Shown here: positions 9,123 to 17,668 of the stretch, piece by piece
Layout of the letters: each line of letters starts with the position of its first letter
Position numbering within the stretch: the stretch's first letter is position 1
Assembly (NCBI GenBank): GCA_026399835.1
Contig: JAPLQE010000046.1
Span: forward strand, 1 to 64,000
Source: Burkholderiales bacterium
GTDB lineage: Bacteria > Pseudomonadota > Gammaproteobacteria > Burkholderiales > Burkholderiaceae_E
Direction of reading: 5' to 3'
DNA length: 64,000 nt
Notes under the pieces: generated by a model
The model's input: the letters and a program-made list of their open reading frames with translations, nothing else
What the model was told of the DNA's origin: nothing
Database searches by the model: none
Program-made: the position numbers and the translations under genes

Positions 9123-10934
9123 TCAGGTTGTGGCGTGGGGCTCGGGCGCGGCAGCGCCCGCAGCGGGTGGGGCGGAGTCGCCCGTGAGGGCGGCCTCCAG
9201 CTGATCATAGCGGTTCCGGAATCGGACCGATTCCGGGTAGGGGAAGACGTCGTCGAAGCGGCCGGCGCGCACGTGGGCCTGCTTGCGCTGCCAGAAGGCC
9301 GCGTCGAGCAGGTCGCCGTGGTGGTGCTCGAAGATCCGCCGCACGCGCGGGTCGCCGAGCAGGAAGGTGCCGAACTCCTCGGGGAACACGTCGTGCGGGC
9401 CGACCCGGTACCAGGGCTCGGAGGCCATCTCCTCCTCGGGCGTGCGCGGCTCGGGGATCCGGCGGAACACGCAGTCTGTCACGTAGGCCACCTCGTCGTA
9501 GTCGTAGAAGACCACGCGGCCCTGGCGGGTGACGCCGAAGTTCTTGTAGAGCATGTCGCCGGGGAAGATGTCCGCGGCCACCATCTGCTTGATCGCGTCG
9601 CCGTACTCGATCAGCGCATGCTCGCGCTCGGCGTCGGTGCAGCGCTCGAGGTACATGTTGAGCGGGATCATCCGCCGCTCGATGTACAGGTGCTTGATGA
9701 CCAGCGTGTCGGCGTCCTCCTCGATGATCGAGGGCGCCGTGGCGCGCAGCTCGTCGATCAGCGCGGGGTCGAAGCGGGCCTTCGGGAACGGCACGTCCGA
9801 GTACTCCCAGGTGTCGGCCATGCGCCCGACGCGGTCGTGCATCTTCACGCGCTGGTATTGCGACTGGATGAACTCGCGGCTGACGTCCTTCTTGCGGTTG
9901 TCCTTGATGATCTTGAACACGTACGGGAACGAGGGCAGCGTGAACACGCCCATCACCAGCCCCTTGATGCCCGGCGCGATGACGAACTTGTCGTGCGAGT
10001 GCTTCAGGTGCGAGAGCAGGTCGCGGTAGAACGCGGTCTTGCCCTGCTTGTGCAGCCCGAGCATCGTGTAGAGCTCGGACTCGGGCTTGGTCGGCATCAG
10101 CGACCTCAGGAAGCGCACGTAGGCCGAGGGCACCTCCATGTCGACCATGAAGTAGGCGCGCGAGAAGTTGAACAGCGTCTCGATGCGCTCGGCGCCGTGC
10201 AGCAGCGTGTCGAGGAAGAGCCGCCCGCGCCCGTCCTGCAGGATCGGGATCGCGAAGGGCGTGACCTCGCCGTCGGCCACGTAGCGCCCGATCAGGTAGG
10301 CGCCCTTGTTGCGGTAGAACAGCGTGCGCAGCACGTTGAGCTGGCAGTCGGTCGCCGGCGCGGCGTCTTGCGGCGCGAACTCGCGCATCGCCGCCGTCAC
10401 CAGCGCGAGGTCGCGGTCGATGTCGACGAACGGGCAGGCGAGGCCCAGGTCGACGATCACCTGGCGCAGCGTGCGGCGCAGGCCGAGCGCGGCCGGGTAG
10501 TAGGCGCGAAAGCTCGGCGGATCGCCGTCGAGGTAGTCGGTGGCCACCGCAGGCCGCACGAAGATGAAGTCGTTGTGGAAGTAGGTCCGGTGCAGCAGCT
10601 TGGCGCACACCGAGTTGAAGAAGGTCTCGGCGAGCTCGGGCTGGCGGTGCTCGGAGAGCAGCGCGACATAGTGGCGCTTGACCTGCGCCCAGTTGCCGGC
10701 CGCGAGGTCGGTTGCGCCGAAGACGTCCTCGATGCGGGCCACGGCCTCGCGCACGCGCTCGTCGTAGAAGGCGATCCGCTCGCGGGCGAGCTGCCGGATG
10801 GCGTGCCAGTCGGCCGCCTCGTAGCGGGACTTCGCCTGCTGCGCGTTGTAGCGGAAGAGCGCGTAGTGGCGGTCGAAGCCGGCGAGGATCGCCTGCGCGA
10901 TCGCCAGGGCCTGGTCGGAGGTGCGCTGCGGCAT
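9123..10934 (-). CDS. aceK: Isocitrate dehydrogenase kinase/phosphatase
   Basis: A 603-residue AceK, within the family's usual range. AceK phosphorylates isocitrate dehydrogenase to divert isocitrate into the glyoxylate shunt and removes the phosphate again when TCA flux is needed. The N-terminal regulatory half includes NSVCAKLLHRTYFHNDFIF; the kinase-like half includes the ATP loop GIKGLVMGVFTLPSFPYVFK with its lysine, and VVFYDYDEVAYVTDC, a segment containing the acidic metal/catalytic residues. It lies 13 bp after isovaleryl-CoA dehydrogenase and 17 bp before the thiolase gene, so it is co-transcribed with leucine catabolism rather than with aceBA. Confidence 0.95.
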   Translation of the reverse strand: MPQRTSDQALAIAQAILAGFDRHYALFRYNAQQAKSRYEAADWHAIRQLARERIAFYDERVREAVARIEDVFGATDLAAGNWAQVKRHYVALLSEHRQPELAETFFNSVCAKLLHRTYFHNDFIFVRPAVATDYLDGDPPSFRAYYPAALGLRRTLRQVIVDLGLACPFVDIDRDLALVTAAMREFAPQDAAPATDCQLNVLRTLFYRNKGAYLIGRYVADGEVTPFAIPILQDGRGRLFLDTLLHGAERIETLFNFSRAYFMVDMEVPSAYVRFLRSLMPTKPESELYTMLGLHKQGKTAFYRDLLSHLKHSHDKFVIAPGIKGLVMGVFTLPSFPYVFKIIKDNRKKDVSREFIQSQYQRVKMHDRVGRMADTWEYSDVPFPKARFDPALIDELRATAPSIIEEDADTLVIKHLYIERRMIPLNMYLERCTDAEREHALIEYGDAIKQMVAADIFPGDMLYKNFGVTRQGRVVFYDYDEVAYVTDCVFRRIPEPRTPEEEMASEPWYRVGPHDVFPEEFGTFLLGDPRVRRIFEHHHGDLLDAAFWQRKQAHVRAGRFDDVFPYPESVRFRNRYDQLEAALTGDSAPPAAGAAAPEPHATT

Positions 10935-10947
10935 CGCGGCGCGCCCG

Positions 10948-12159
10948 TCAGGCCGTCTCGGCGAACAGCTCGCGGCCGATCAGCATCCGGCGGATCTCGG
11001 AGGTGCCCGCGCCGATCTCGTAGAGCTTGGCGTCGCGCCAGAGCCGGCCGGTCGGGTAGTCGTTGATGTAGCCGTTGCCGCCCAGGCACTGGATCGCCTC
11101 GCCGGCCATCCAGGTCGCCTTCTCGGCCGAGTACAGGATCGCGGCGGCCGCGTCCTTGCGCAGCGAGCGCACGTCGATCCTGCCCTCGCGCGAGCGGTCG
11201 CACTGCTTGCCGACCTCGTACACGTACGCGCGGCAGGCCATCATCGTGCTGTACATGTCGGCGAGCTTGCCCTGCATGAGCTGGAACTCGCCGATCGGCT
11301 GGCCGAACTGCTTGCGCTCGTGCAGGTAGGGCACGACCACGTCCATGCAGGCGCTCATGATGCCGAGCGGCCCGCCCGAGAGCACCGCGCGCTCGAAGTC
11401 GAGCCCGCTCATCAGCACGTTGGCGCCGCGGCCCACGCCCTTGAGGTCGTCGCCGTCGATGCCGCCGAGCACGTTCTCGGCCGGCACCTCGCAGTCCTGG
11501 AACACCAGCTCGCCGGTGTGGCTGCCGCGCATGCCCATCTTGTCGAGCTTCTGCGCGACCGAGAAGCCCTTGAAGGTCTTCTCGACCAGGAAGGCGGTGA
11601 TGCCGCGCGGACCGGCCTCGAGGTCGTTCTTCGCGTAGATCACCATCACGTCGGCATCGGGGCCGTTGGTGATCCACATCTTCGAGCCGTTGAGCACCCA
11701 GCGGTCGCCGCGGAAGTCGGCGCGCAGCTTCATCGACACCACGTCGGAGCCGGCGTTCGGCTCGCTCATCGCGAGCGCGCCGATCCATTCGCCCGAGACC
11801 AGCTTCGGCAGGTACTTCTCCTTCTGCCAGGTGGTGCCGTTGCGGTTGATCTGGTTCACGCAGAGGTTGGAGTGCGCGCCGTACGACAGGCCGACCGAGG
11901 CCGAGCCGCGCGAGATCTCCTCCATCGCGACGATGTGGGCGAGGTAGCCCATGTCGGTGCCGCCGTACTGCTCGGGCACGGTCATGCCGTGCACGCCGAG
12001 CTCGCCGAGCTTGCGCCACAGGTCCATCGGGAACAGGTCGCTGCGGTCGATCTCGGCGGCGCGCGGCGTGATCTCCGCGGCGGTGAACTGCTGCAGCGAA
12101 TCGCGCAGCATGGCGACGTCCTCGCCGAGGTCGAACTGCAATCCGGGAAGGTTCAGCAT
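10948..12159 (-). CDS. ivd: Isovaleryl-CoA dehydrogenase
   Basis: A 403-residue acyl-CoA dehydrogenase specific for isovaleryl-CoA, the first dedicated step after leucine transamination and decarboxylation. Two features set it apart from other acyl-CoA dehydrogenases: the glutamate in [14 protein letters not shown] lies where this subfamily carries its catalytic base, and the usual YEGTSE site reads [12 protein letters not shown], without the common glutamate. Flavin segments [14 protein letters not shown] and [16 protein letters not shown] are present, as is [20 protein letters not shown] near the C-terminus. It lies downstream of the thioesterase in the putative LiuR-controlled operon (liuA in that nomenclature). 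Confidence 0.95.
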   Translation of the reverse strand: MLNLPGLQFDLGEDVAMLRDSLQQFTAAEITPRAAEIDRSDLFPMDLWRKLGELGVHGMTVPEQYGGTDMGYLAHIVAMEEISRGSASVGLSYGAHSNLCVNQINRNGTTWQKEKYLPKLVSGEWIGALAMSEPNAGSDVVSMKLRADFRGDRWVLNGSKMWITNGPDADVMVIYAKNDLEAGPRGITAFLVEKTFKGFSVAQKLDKMGMRGSHTGELVFQDCEVPAENVLGGIDGDDLKGVGRGANVLMSGLDFERAVLSGGPLGIMSACMDVVVPYLHERKQFGQPIGEFQLMQGKLADMYSTMMACRAYVYEVGKQCDRSREGRIDVRSLRKDAAAAILYSAEKATWMAGEAIQCLGGNGYINDYPTGRLWRDAKLYEIGAGTSEIRRMLIGRELFAETA

Positions 12160-12198
12160 CCGGGGTCCCTGCGTTGCGTTGCGTCGGGTGGGGCGGGC

Positions 12199-12678
12199 TC
12201 AGTGCCGGACGTCGTCGCGTCCCTGCACCGTCATCATGGTGGCCTGCATCGTGGCGATGGTCCTGGCGCGGCCGTCGGCGATGGCGATCGCGTCGCCGTC
12301 CACGAATGTTACCGTCCGGCCGGTGCGCCGCACACGGCCCGTGAAGCGGAAGCGCTCGCCCGCGCCCGGCGCGAGGAAGTTGATCTTGAACTCGATGGTC
12401 AGCACGCCGGCATCGGCGGGCATCAGCGTGGACGCCGAGAAGCCGCAGGCCGCGTCGAGCACCGAGGCGATCGCGCCGCCGTGCAGGAAGCCGTGCTGCT
12501 GGGTGAGCTCCGGATCGAAGGGCAGGTCGATCGACACTTCGCCGGGGGCCACGCGGGTCATCTCCGCGCCGATCCTCGACATGAAGCGCTGCCGGGCGAA
12601 CGACGCGCGCACCCGTGTCTCGAAGTGGGGATCAACGGGCGGCGGCAGCGTCGCATCCGGGTTCGGCGTGTCGGGCAT
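12199..12678 (-). CDS. PaaI-type hotdog thioesterase
   Basis: A 159-residue single-hotdog thioesterase. The core helix segment QQHGFLHGGAIASVLDAACG carries the HGG motif and the acidic residue of the PaaI/YbgC-like superfamily, followed by IEFKINFLAPGAGERF. It would hydrolyse an acyl-CoA, possibly salvaging CoA from stalled branched-chain intermediates. It is the first gene of the minus-strand leucine operon, 63 bp from the palindromic operator. Confidence 0.85.
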   Translation of the reverse strand: MPDTPNPDATLPPPVDPHFETRVRASFARQRFMSRIGAEMTRVAPGEVSIDLPFDPELTQQHGFLHGGAIASVLDAACGFSASTLMPADAGVLTIEFKINFLAPGAGERFRFTGRVRRTGRTVTFVDGDAIAIADGRARTIATMQATMMTVQGRDDVRH

Positions 12679-12741
12679 GGCGGTGGGGGCCGGGGGAGGG
12701 GCAGGCCGCAGGAGGGTCGAGGAGAGGCCGGCGGAGCGTAG

Positions 12742-12763
12742 TTGACGTTGACGTCAACGTCAA
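12742..12763. promoter_or_regulatory. Putative LiuR operator (perfect 22-bp palindrome)
   Basis: A perfect inverted repeat with half-sites TTGACGTTGAC and GTCAACGTCAA meeting at the centre. It lies between the thioesterase/ivd operon (start 12678, minus) and the leucine-type ABC transporter (start 12882, plus). A similar site precedes the MerR/LiuR-like gene at 19083. MerR-type regulators bind such palindromes, and LiuR is the known MerR-family regulator of leucine/isovalerate utilisation in proteobacteria. Assignment to LiuR is an inference from the shared motif and gene content. Confidence 0.75.
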
Positions 12764-12795
12764 TGCAAGCCCATGCCGGGTGTCGGGCGCGCGGG

Positions 12796-12825
12796 TTGTG
12801 CCGGTGTCACCGCTGCGGTTAGGAT
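12796..12825 (+). promoter_or_regulatory. Candidate sigma-70 promoter of the liv-type transporter
   Basis: TTGTGC and TAGGAT hexamers separated by 18 bp, about 57 bp upstream of the binding-protein start codon and 33 bp downstream of the palindromic operator. The -10 and -35 are each partial matches, so this is a suggestion only. Confidence 0.4.
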
Positions 12826-12881
12826 CTTCCGAGATTCACCCGACACACGCGGCGCAACGACGCCGCCCGGAGGAGACCCCC

Positions 12882-14171
12882 ATGCGCAGCATCCTGTTCG
12901 CCGCCGCGGCCGTCGTCGCGTCGGTCGTCGCCGGCCCCGTCCTCGCCCAGGGCAAGGAACTGAAGATCGGCGTCATCTACGACCTGACCGGCGCCTTCGC
13001 GGCCGGCGGCTCGAACGCCAGCTACCTCGGCACCAAGTACGCGATCGACATGATCAACGAGCGCGGCGGGGTCGAGGGCTACCGGATCAAGCCGGTCTAC
13101 GCCGACGCGCAGAGCAAGGCCGACGTCGCGATCAACGAGGCCGAGCGGCTCCTGAACCAGGAGAAGGTCGACATGCTGATGGGCGTGTTCTCGTCGGCCC
13201 ACTGCGTGCCGATGGCCCAGAAGGCCGACCAGTCCAAGCGCTTCATGTGGGCCAACGTCTGCGTCGCCTCGGCGGTGCTCAAGGACAAGAACCTGCGCTA
13301 CGTGTTCCGTGCGCAGGTGCACTCCGACCAGTTCGGCGCGGCCTCCTGCGACTTCCTCAAGGAGCAGTCCAAGGCGCGCCTGGGCAAGGAGCCCCGCGAC
13401 CTGAAGGTCGCGATCATCTACGAGGACGGCCCGTACGGCGCGGGCGTGGCCTCGGGGAACGAAGCGACCTGCAAGCAGAACGGCATCCAGATCGCGCTCA
13501 AGGAAGGCTACGCGGCGACCTCGCCCGACCTCTCGTCGCTGGTGACCAAGCTCAAGCGCGCGCGGCCGGACGTGATCCTGCACACCGGCTACAACCCGGA
13601 CATCACGCTGTTCCTGCGCCAGTCCCGCGAGCAGGGCCTGAAGTGGTCGGCGCTGATCGGCCACGGTGCGGGCTACGGCCAGTTCGACAAGCTGTACGCC
13701 ACCTTCAAGGACGACGCGAACTTCATCTACAACGTCGACCCGGTCGCCGCGCAGCTGCTCGATCCGAAGTCGCTCGCACCCGGCCTGGGTGCGGTGACCG
13801 CCGAGATGATCAAGCGCTACAAGGCCGACGTGAAGTCCGACGAGGTGCCGCCGCACGTGTCCATGGGCTTCAACCAGTCGTGGATCTTCTTCACCGACGT
13901 GCTGCCGCGGGCGATCAAGAAGTACGGCGGCGTCGATGCCGAGGCGCTGCGCCAGGCCGCGCTCGAGACGGACATCCCGGTGGGCGGCACCATCCAGGGC
14001 TACGGCGTGAAGTTCTTCCCGCCCGGCACGCAGATGTCCGGCCAGAACGAGCGCTCCTCGCCGGTGGTCATGCAGTACGCCGGCAACGACACCTTCGTCG
14101 TCTGGCCGAGCGCGATCAAGACCCTGGACCCGGTCCTGCCCCTGCCCAAGGGCCACACCTACGCGCCCTGA
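12882..14171 (+). CDS. Branched-chain amino acid-type ABC transporter, substrate-binding protein
   Basis: A 429-residue periplasmic binding protein (LivJ/LivK family). A signal peptide occupies residues 1-22, with cleavage expected after VLA before QGKELKIG. The mature start LKIGVIYDLTGAFA is the classic strand of this family, followed by INERGGVEGY and the receptor-ligand-binding fold. The start ATG has a strong ribosome site (GGAGGAG) 7 bp upstream; longer in-frame starts are rejected because they read through the operator and promoter. It is first in a five-gene transporter operon, separated from livG by hairpins that may favour its higher expression. Leucine or a related hydrophobic ligand is inferred from the opposing leucine operon. 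Confidence 0.92.
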   Translation: MRSILFAAAAVVASVVAGPVLAQGKELKIGVIYDLTGAFAAGGSNASYLGTKYAIDMINERGGVEGYRIKPVYADAQSKADVAINEAERLLNQEKVDMLMGVFSSAHCVPMAQKADQSKRFMWANVCVASAVLKDKNLRYVFRAQVHSDQFGAASCDFLKEQSKARLGKEPRDLKVAIIYEDGPYGAGVASGNEATCKQNGIQIALKEGYAATSPDLSSLVTKLKRARPDVILHTGYNPDITLFLRQSREQGLKWSALIGHGAGYGQFDKLYATFKDDANFIYNVDPVAAQLLDPKSLAPGLGAVTAEMIKRYKADVKSDEVPPHVSMGFNQSWIFFTDVLPRAIKKYGGVDAEALRQAALETDIPVGGTIQGYGVKFFPPGTQMSGQNERSSPVVMQYAGNDTFVVWPSAIKTLDPVLPLPKGHTYAP

Positions 14172-14192
14172 TGGCGGCGGCGCCGGGGTTTC

Positions 14193-14242
14193 GGCGAGCA
14201 CTGCTCGCCGCCGGTGAAGCGGGCCGGGCCTGCCGGCCCGGC
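14193..14242 (+). terminator. Intercistronic double hairpin (attenuator/mRNA stabiliser)
   Basis: Two inverted repeats follow the binding-protein stop: GGCGAGCA and TGCTCGCC around one base (14193-14209), and GCCGGGC and GCCCGGC around six bases (14223-14242). There is no T-run, so full termination is unlikely. Such hairpins after binding-protein genes commonly protect the upstream mRNA or reduce readthrough into the ATPase genes. Confidence 0.55.
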
Positions 14243-14296
14243 ACTCGTGCTCCACGGACGTGAATCCGCCGAAAGGCGGCAGGATAGGCTGTTCCC

Positions 14297-15085
14297 ATGC
14301 TCAGAATCGAGTCGATGACCAAGCGCTTCGGCGGCTTCACCGCCGTCGATCGCCTGTCGTTCGAGCTGCGCCAGGGCGAGATCCTCGGCCTGATCGGCCC
14401 GAACGGCTCCGGCAAGAGCACCACCTTCAACGTCATCGCGGGCCTGTACGCGCCGACCGAGGGCTCGGTGCGCTTCCTGGACCGCGAGATCGGCGGGCTG
14501 CCGCCGAACCGGATCTGCAGGGCCGGCATCGCGCGGACCTTCCAGATCCCGCGACCGTTCCGCAAGCTGTCGATCCTGGAGAACGCGACGCTCGCCGCCT
14601 ACTACGGCGCCTCGGAGCCGGTGACCCGCGGCGAGGCGCAGCGCCGGGCCGAGGACGCGCTGGCGCTGATCGGGCTGCCGTCCGATCCGGGGGCGCGGGT
14701 CGAGGGGCTGGGCGCGGCCGGGCTCAAGAAGCTCGAAATGGCGCGGGCGCTCGCCACGCAGCCCAAGCTGCTGCTCGCCGACGAAAGCCTGGGCGGGCTC
14801 GACGAGACCGAGATGAACCAGGCCGCCGACATGCTGCGCCGCATCCGCGACGAGCGCGGCATCTCCATCGTCTGGGTCGAGCACATCATGGGCGTGCTGA
14901 TGCGGGTCATCGACCGCTGCCTGGTGCTCGACCACGGCGAACTGATCGCCCAGGGCACGCCCGCCGAGGTCACTCGCGACCCCAGGGTGGTCGAGGTCTA
15001 CCTCGGCACCGACGCCGAACAGGTCCAGGCGCAGGTTCGCGAGACCGACGCCGTGCGCGCGGGCGCACGCCAGGAGCGCAGCTGA
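14297..15085 (+). CDS. livG: Branched-chain amino acid-type ABC transporter ATPase LivG
   Basis: A 262-residue cytoplasmic ABC ATPase. The Walker A motif is GPNGSGKST (about residues 35-43), and the Walker B region reads LLLADESLGGLDETE. The signature region LGAAGLKKLEMARALA departs from the strict LSGGQ consensus. The position of the switch histidine is in WVEHIMGVL, and FQIPRPFRKLSILEN is the LivG-type Q-loop region. Its stop overlaps the livF start (TGATG), indicating translational coupling. Confidence 0.93.
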   Translation: MLRIESMTKRFGGFTAVDRLSFELRQGEILGLIGPNGSGKSTTFNVIAGLYAPTEGSVRFLDREIGGLPPNRICRAGIARTFQIPRPFRKLSILENATLAAYYGASEPVTRGEAQRRAEDALALIGLPSDPGARVEGLGAAGLKKLEMARALATQPKLLLADESLGGLDETEMNQAADMLRRIRDERGISIVWVEHIMGVLMRVIDRCLVLDHGELIAQGTPAEVTRDPRVVEVYLGTDAEQVQAQVRETDAVRAGARQERS

Positions 15086-15789
15086 TGCTCGAGCTGAACG
15101 GGGTGAGCGCCGGCTACGGCGCGTTCCAGGCGCTGTTCGACGTGTCGCTGAAGGTGGACGCCGGCGAGGCGGTCGCGGTGATCGGCCCGAACGGCGCGGG
15201 CAAGACGACGCTGCTGCGCGCCATCTCCAAGCTGATCGAGCCGACCTCGGGCTCGCTGTCGATGGAAGGGCGTTCCTACGACGACGTGCCCGCGCACGAG
15301 GTGATCGCGCTGGGCATCGCGCAGGTGCCCGAGGGCCGCCGGCTGTTCCCGCGGCTGTCGGTCGAGGACAACCTGAAGATGGGCGCGTACACGCCGGCGG
15401 CGCGCTCGCGCCACGCCGAGCGGCTGGAGTTCGTCTACACGCTGTTCCCGAAGATGAAGGAGCGCCGGCTGCAGATGGCCGGCACGATGTCCGGCGGCGA
15501 GCAGCAGATGTGCGCGATCGGGCGCGCGCTGATGAGCGGCCCGAAGCTGCTGCTGCTCGACGAGCCGTCGGCCGGCCTCGCGCCGGTCGTCGTCCAGTCG
15601 ATCTTCGGGCTGATGCGCACGATCCGCGAGCAGGGCTACACGGTGCTGATCGTCGAGCAGAACATCCAACAGGTGCTCAAGGTCGTCGACCGCGCCTACC
15701 TGCTCGAGACCGGCCGGATCCGGCAGAGCGGCCCGGCGGCCGAGCTGCTGGCGAGCGACGAGATCCGCCGCGCCTACCTCGGCGTCTGA
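15085..15789 (+). CDS. livF: Branched-chain amino acid-type ABC transporter ATPase LivF
   Basis: A 234-residue ABC ATPase, second of the pair. Walker A GPNGAGKTTLLRAI (about 32-45), the LivF-typical VPEGRRLFPRLSVEDNL, the signature TMSGGEQQMCAIGRALM and Walker B LLLLDEPSAGLAP are all intact. The start is the ATG overlapping the livG stop; further upstream in-frame sequence is the livG gene in another frame. It pairs with LivG to drive transport through LivH/LivM. Confidence 0.95.
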   Translation: MLELNGVSAGYGAFQALFDVSLKVDAGEAVAVIGPNGAGKTTLLRAISKLIEPTSGSLSMEGRSYDDVPAHEVIALGIAQVPEGRRLFPRLSVEDNLKMGAYTPAARSRHAERLEFVYTLFPKMKERRLQMAGTMSGGEQQMCAIGRALMSGPKLLLLDEPSAGLAPVVVQSIFGLMRTIREQGYTVLIVEQNIQQVLKVVDRAYLLETGRIRQSGPAAELLASDEIRRAYLGV

Positions 15790-15799
15790 CAGGACTCCC

Positions 15800-16672
15800 A
15801 TGAGCGACATCTTCGACGTCTACCTCCTCGAGGCGGTCATCAACGGCCTGCTGCTCGGCGGGCTCCTGGCCCTGCTCGCACTCGGGCTGAACCTGATCTT
15901 CGGCGTGATCGACGTCGTCTGGATCTGCTACGCCGAGATGATGATGATCGGCATGTACGTGATCTGGTGGCTGCACGTCGAGCAAGGCTGGCCGCTCTTC
16001 GGCGCGTTCGCGGCGGGCATCGCGTCGATCGCGGTGCTCGGGGCGGCGCTGCACCAGTTCGTCATCCGTCCGGTGCTGGCCGCCGAGCCGATCAACCAGC
16101 TGCTGGTCACCGGCGGGGTGCTGTTCTTTCTGCAGGCGGTGGCGACGGTGGCCTTCGGCGTCGAGTTCCGTAACCTCGGCGTGCGGCTGCCGACCTTCGC
16201 GATCGGCGAGATGAACCTGTCGCTCGCGCGGCTCATCGCCTTCGCGGTCGCGATCGCCGCGATCGGCGGCACCTGGCTGTTCCTGTCGCGCAGCTACATC
16301 GGCACCGCGATCCGCGCGATCAGCCAGGACCGCGGGATCATGCCGCTGATGGGCGTCGACCCGGGCCGCATCTACCTGACCACCTCGGCGCTCGGCGGCG
16401 GGCTGGCGGGCCTGGCCGCCTGCCTGCTGGTGCTGCAGTACGACATCCATCCGGCGATCGGCCTGTCGTTCGGCCCGATCACCTTCCTGATCTGCGTGCT
16501 GGGCGGGCTGGGCAACCTGATCGGGGGCTTCCTCGCTGCGTTCATCTTCGCGCAGTTCATCGCGGTCGGCGGCTTCCTGTTCCAGCTCGAGTGGGGCTAC
16601 GTGATCGCGTTCGTGTTCTTCATCGCGACGATGTTCTGGAAGCCCGAAGGGCTGTTCGCCAAGCGCAGGTGA
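15800..16672 (+). CDS. livH: Branched-chain amino acid-type ABC transporter permease LivH
   Basis: A 290-residue inner-membrane permease with about eight hydrophobic segments. The N-terminus INGLLLGGLLALLALGLNLI is the LivH signature, and RAISQDRGIMPLMGVDPGRIY corresponds to the cytoplasmic loop that contacts the ATPases. It lies 10 bp after livF and 4 bp before livM. Confidence 0.93.
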   Translation: MSDIFDVYLLEAVINGLLLGGLLALLALGLNLIFGVIDVVWICYAEMMMIGMYVIWWLHVEQGWPLFGAFAAGIASIAVLGAALHQFVIRPVLAAEPINQLLVTGGVLFFLQAVATVAFGVEFRNLGVRLPTFAIGEMNLSLARLIAFAVAIAAIGGTWLFLSRSYIGTAIRAISQDRGIMPLMGVDPGRIYLTTSALGGGLAGLAACLLVLQYDIHPAIGLSFGPITFLICVLGGLGNLIGGFLAAFIFAQFIAVGGFLFQLEWGYVIAFVFFIATMFWKPEGLFAKRR

Positions 16673-16676
16673 GCCG

Positions 16677-17648
16677 ATGAACCGATCATGGATCCTGGGG
16701 GGCGTCGGGCTCGCGCTGCTGCTGGCGGCGCCGTTCGCCGGCTTCGGCACCTATCCGCTGCACCTCGCCATCATGGCGCTGCTGTGGGGCTTCATCTACA
16801 CCAGCTGGTCGATCATGGGCCGGCTCGGGATGGTGAGCTTCGGCCACGGCGCGTTCCTGGGCATCGGCGCGTACGGCTCGGTGCTGCTGTGGAACACCTT
16901 CGGCGTGTCGCCGTGGCTCGGGGCGCTCGGCGCGATCGTGCTCACGCTCGCGCTCGCGGTGCTGATCGGCTGGCCGTGCTTCCGCTTCCGGATCGTCGGC
17001 CACTACTTCGCGCTGGTCACGCTGGCGCTGTCGGAGGTGGTCCGCCTGGTGATCGTCGCGCTGCGCGACCACACCGGCGGCTCGCTCGGCATCACGCCGA
17101 AGTCGGCGCTGACCGACGGCGCGACGGTGTCGGTCGGCGCGCTGCAGTTCTCGGACAAGCTGGTCTGGTTCTACCTCGTGGTCGCCTGCTGGCTGTTCGC
17201 GCTGTGGGTCTGGCGGCGGGTGGACCGCAGCATGGACCGGCTGGCGCTCGAGGCGATCAGCGAGGAGGAGGACGCGGCCGCCTCGATCGGCATCGACGTC
17301 TCGCGCACCAAGCTCAAGGTCACGATGCTGTCGGCGGCGATGACCTGCGTGGGCGGCGTGCTCTACGCGCAGTACCAGCTCTACGTGAACCCGGAGACGG
17401 TGTCCGGCATCGGCATCTCGCTGCAGATGGTGTTCGGCGCGATCGCCGGCGGCATGTTCGTGATGCTCGGGCCGACGGTGGGCGCGGTGTTCCTGCTGGC
17501 GCTGTCCGAGACGCTGCGGATCGCGGTCGGCAACACGATCCACGGGCTGGACCTGCTCATCTACGGCGCGCTGCTGGTGCTGTTCATCATCTACCTGCCC
17601 AAGGGGATCCTGGGCACGCTGCTGGCGCGTCTCGAACGTACGGGCTGA
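16677..17648 (+). CDS. livM: Branched-chain amino acid-type ABC transporter permease LivM
   Basis: A 323-residue inner-membrane permease, last gene of the transporter operon. Recognisable are the SFGHGAFLGIGAYGS segment, the LivM-type EEDAAASIGIDVSRTKLK loop that docks with the ATPase, and a hydrophobic C-terminus ending LLIYGALLVLFIIYLPKGI. It converges on the phytanoyl-CoA-dioxygenase-like gene with 20 bp between stops and no obvious terminator. Confidence 0.93.
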   Translation: MNRSWILGGVGLALLLAAPFAGFGTYPLHLAIMALLWGFIYTSWSIMGRLGMVSFGHGAFLGIGAYGSVLLWNTFGVSPWLGALGAIVLTLALAVLIGWPCFRFRIVGHYFALVTLALSEVVRLVIVALRDHTGGSLGITPKSALTDGATVSVGALQFSDKLVWFYLVVACWLFALWVWRRVDRSMDRLALEAISEEEDAAASIGIDVSRTKLKVTMLSAAMTCVGGVLYAQYQLYVNPETVSGIGISLQMVFGAIAGGMFVMLGPTVGAVFLLALSETLRIAVGNTIHGLDLLIYGALLVLFIIYLPKGILGTLLARLERTG

Positions 17649-17668
17649 CGCCGGCTCGGGCCTGCTCG

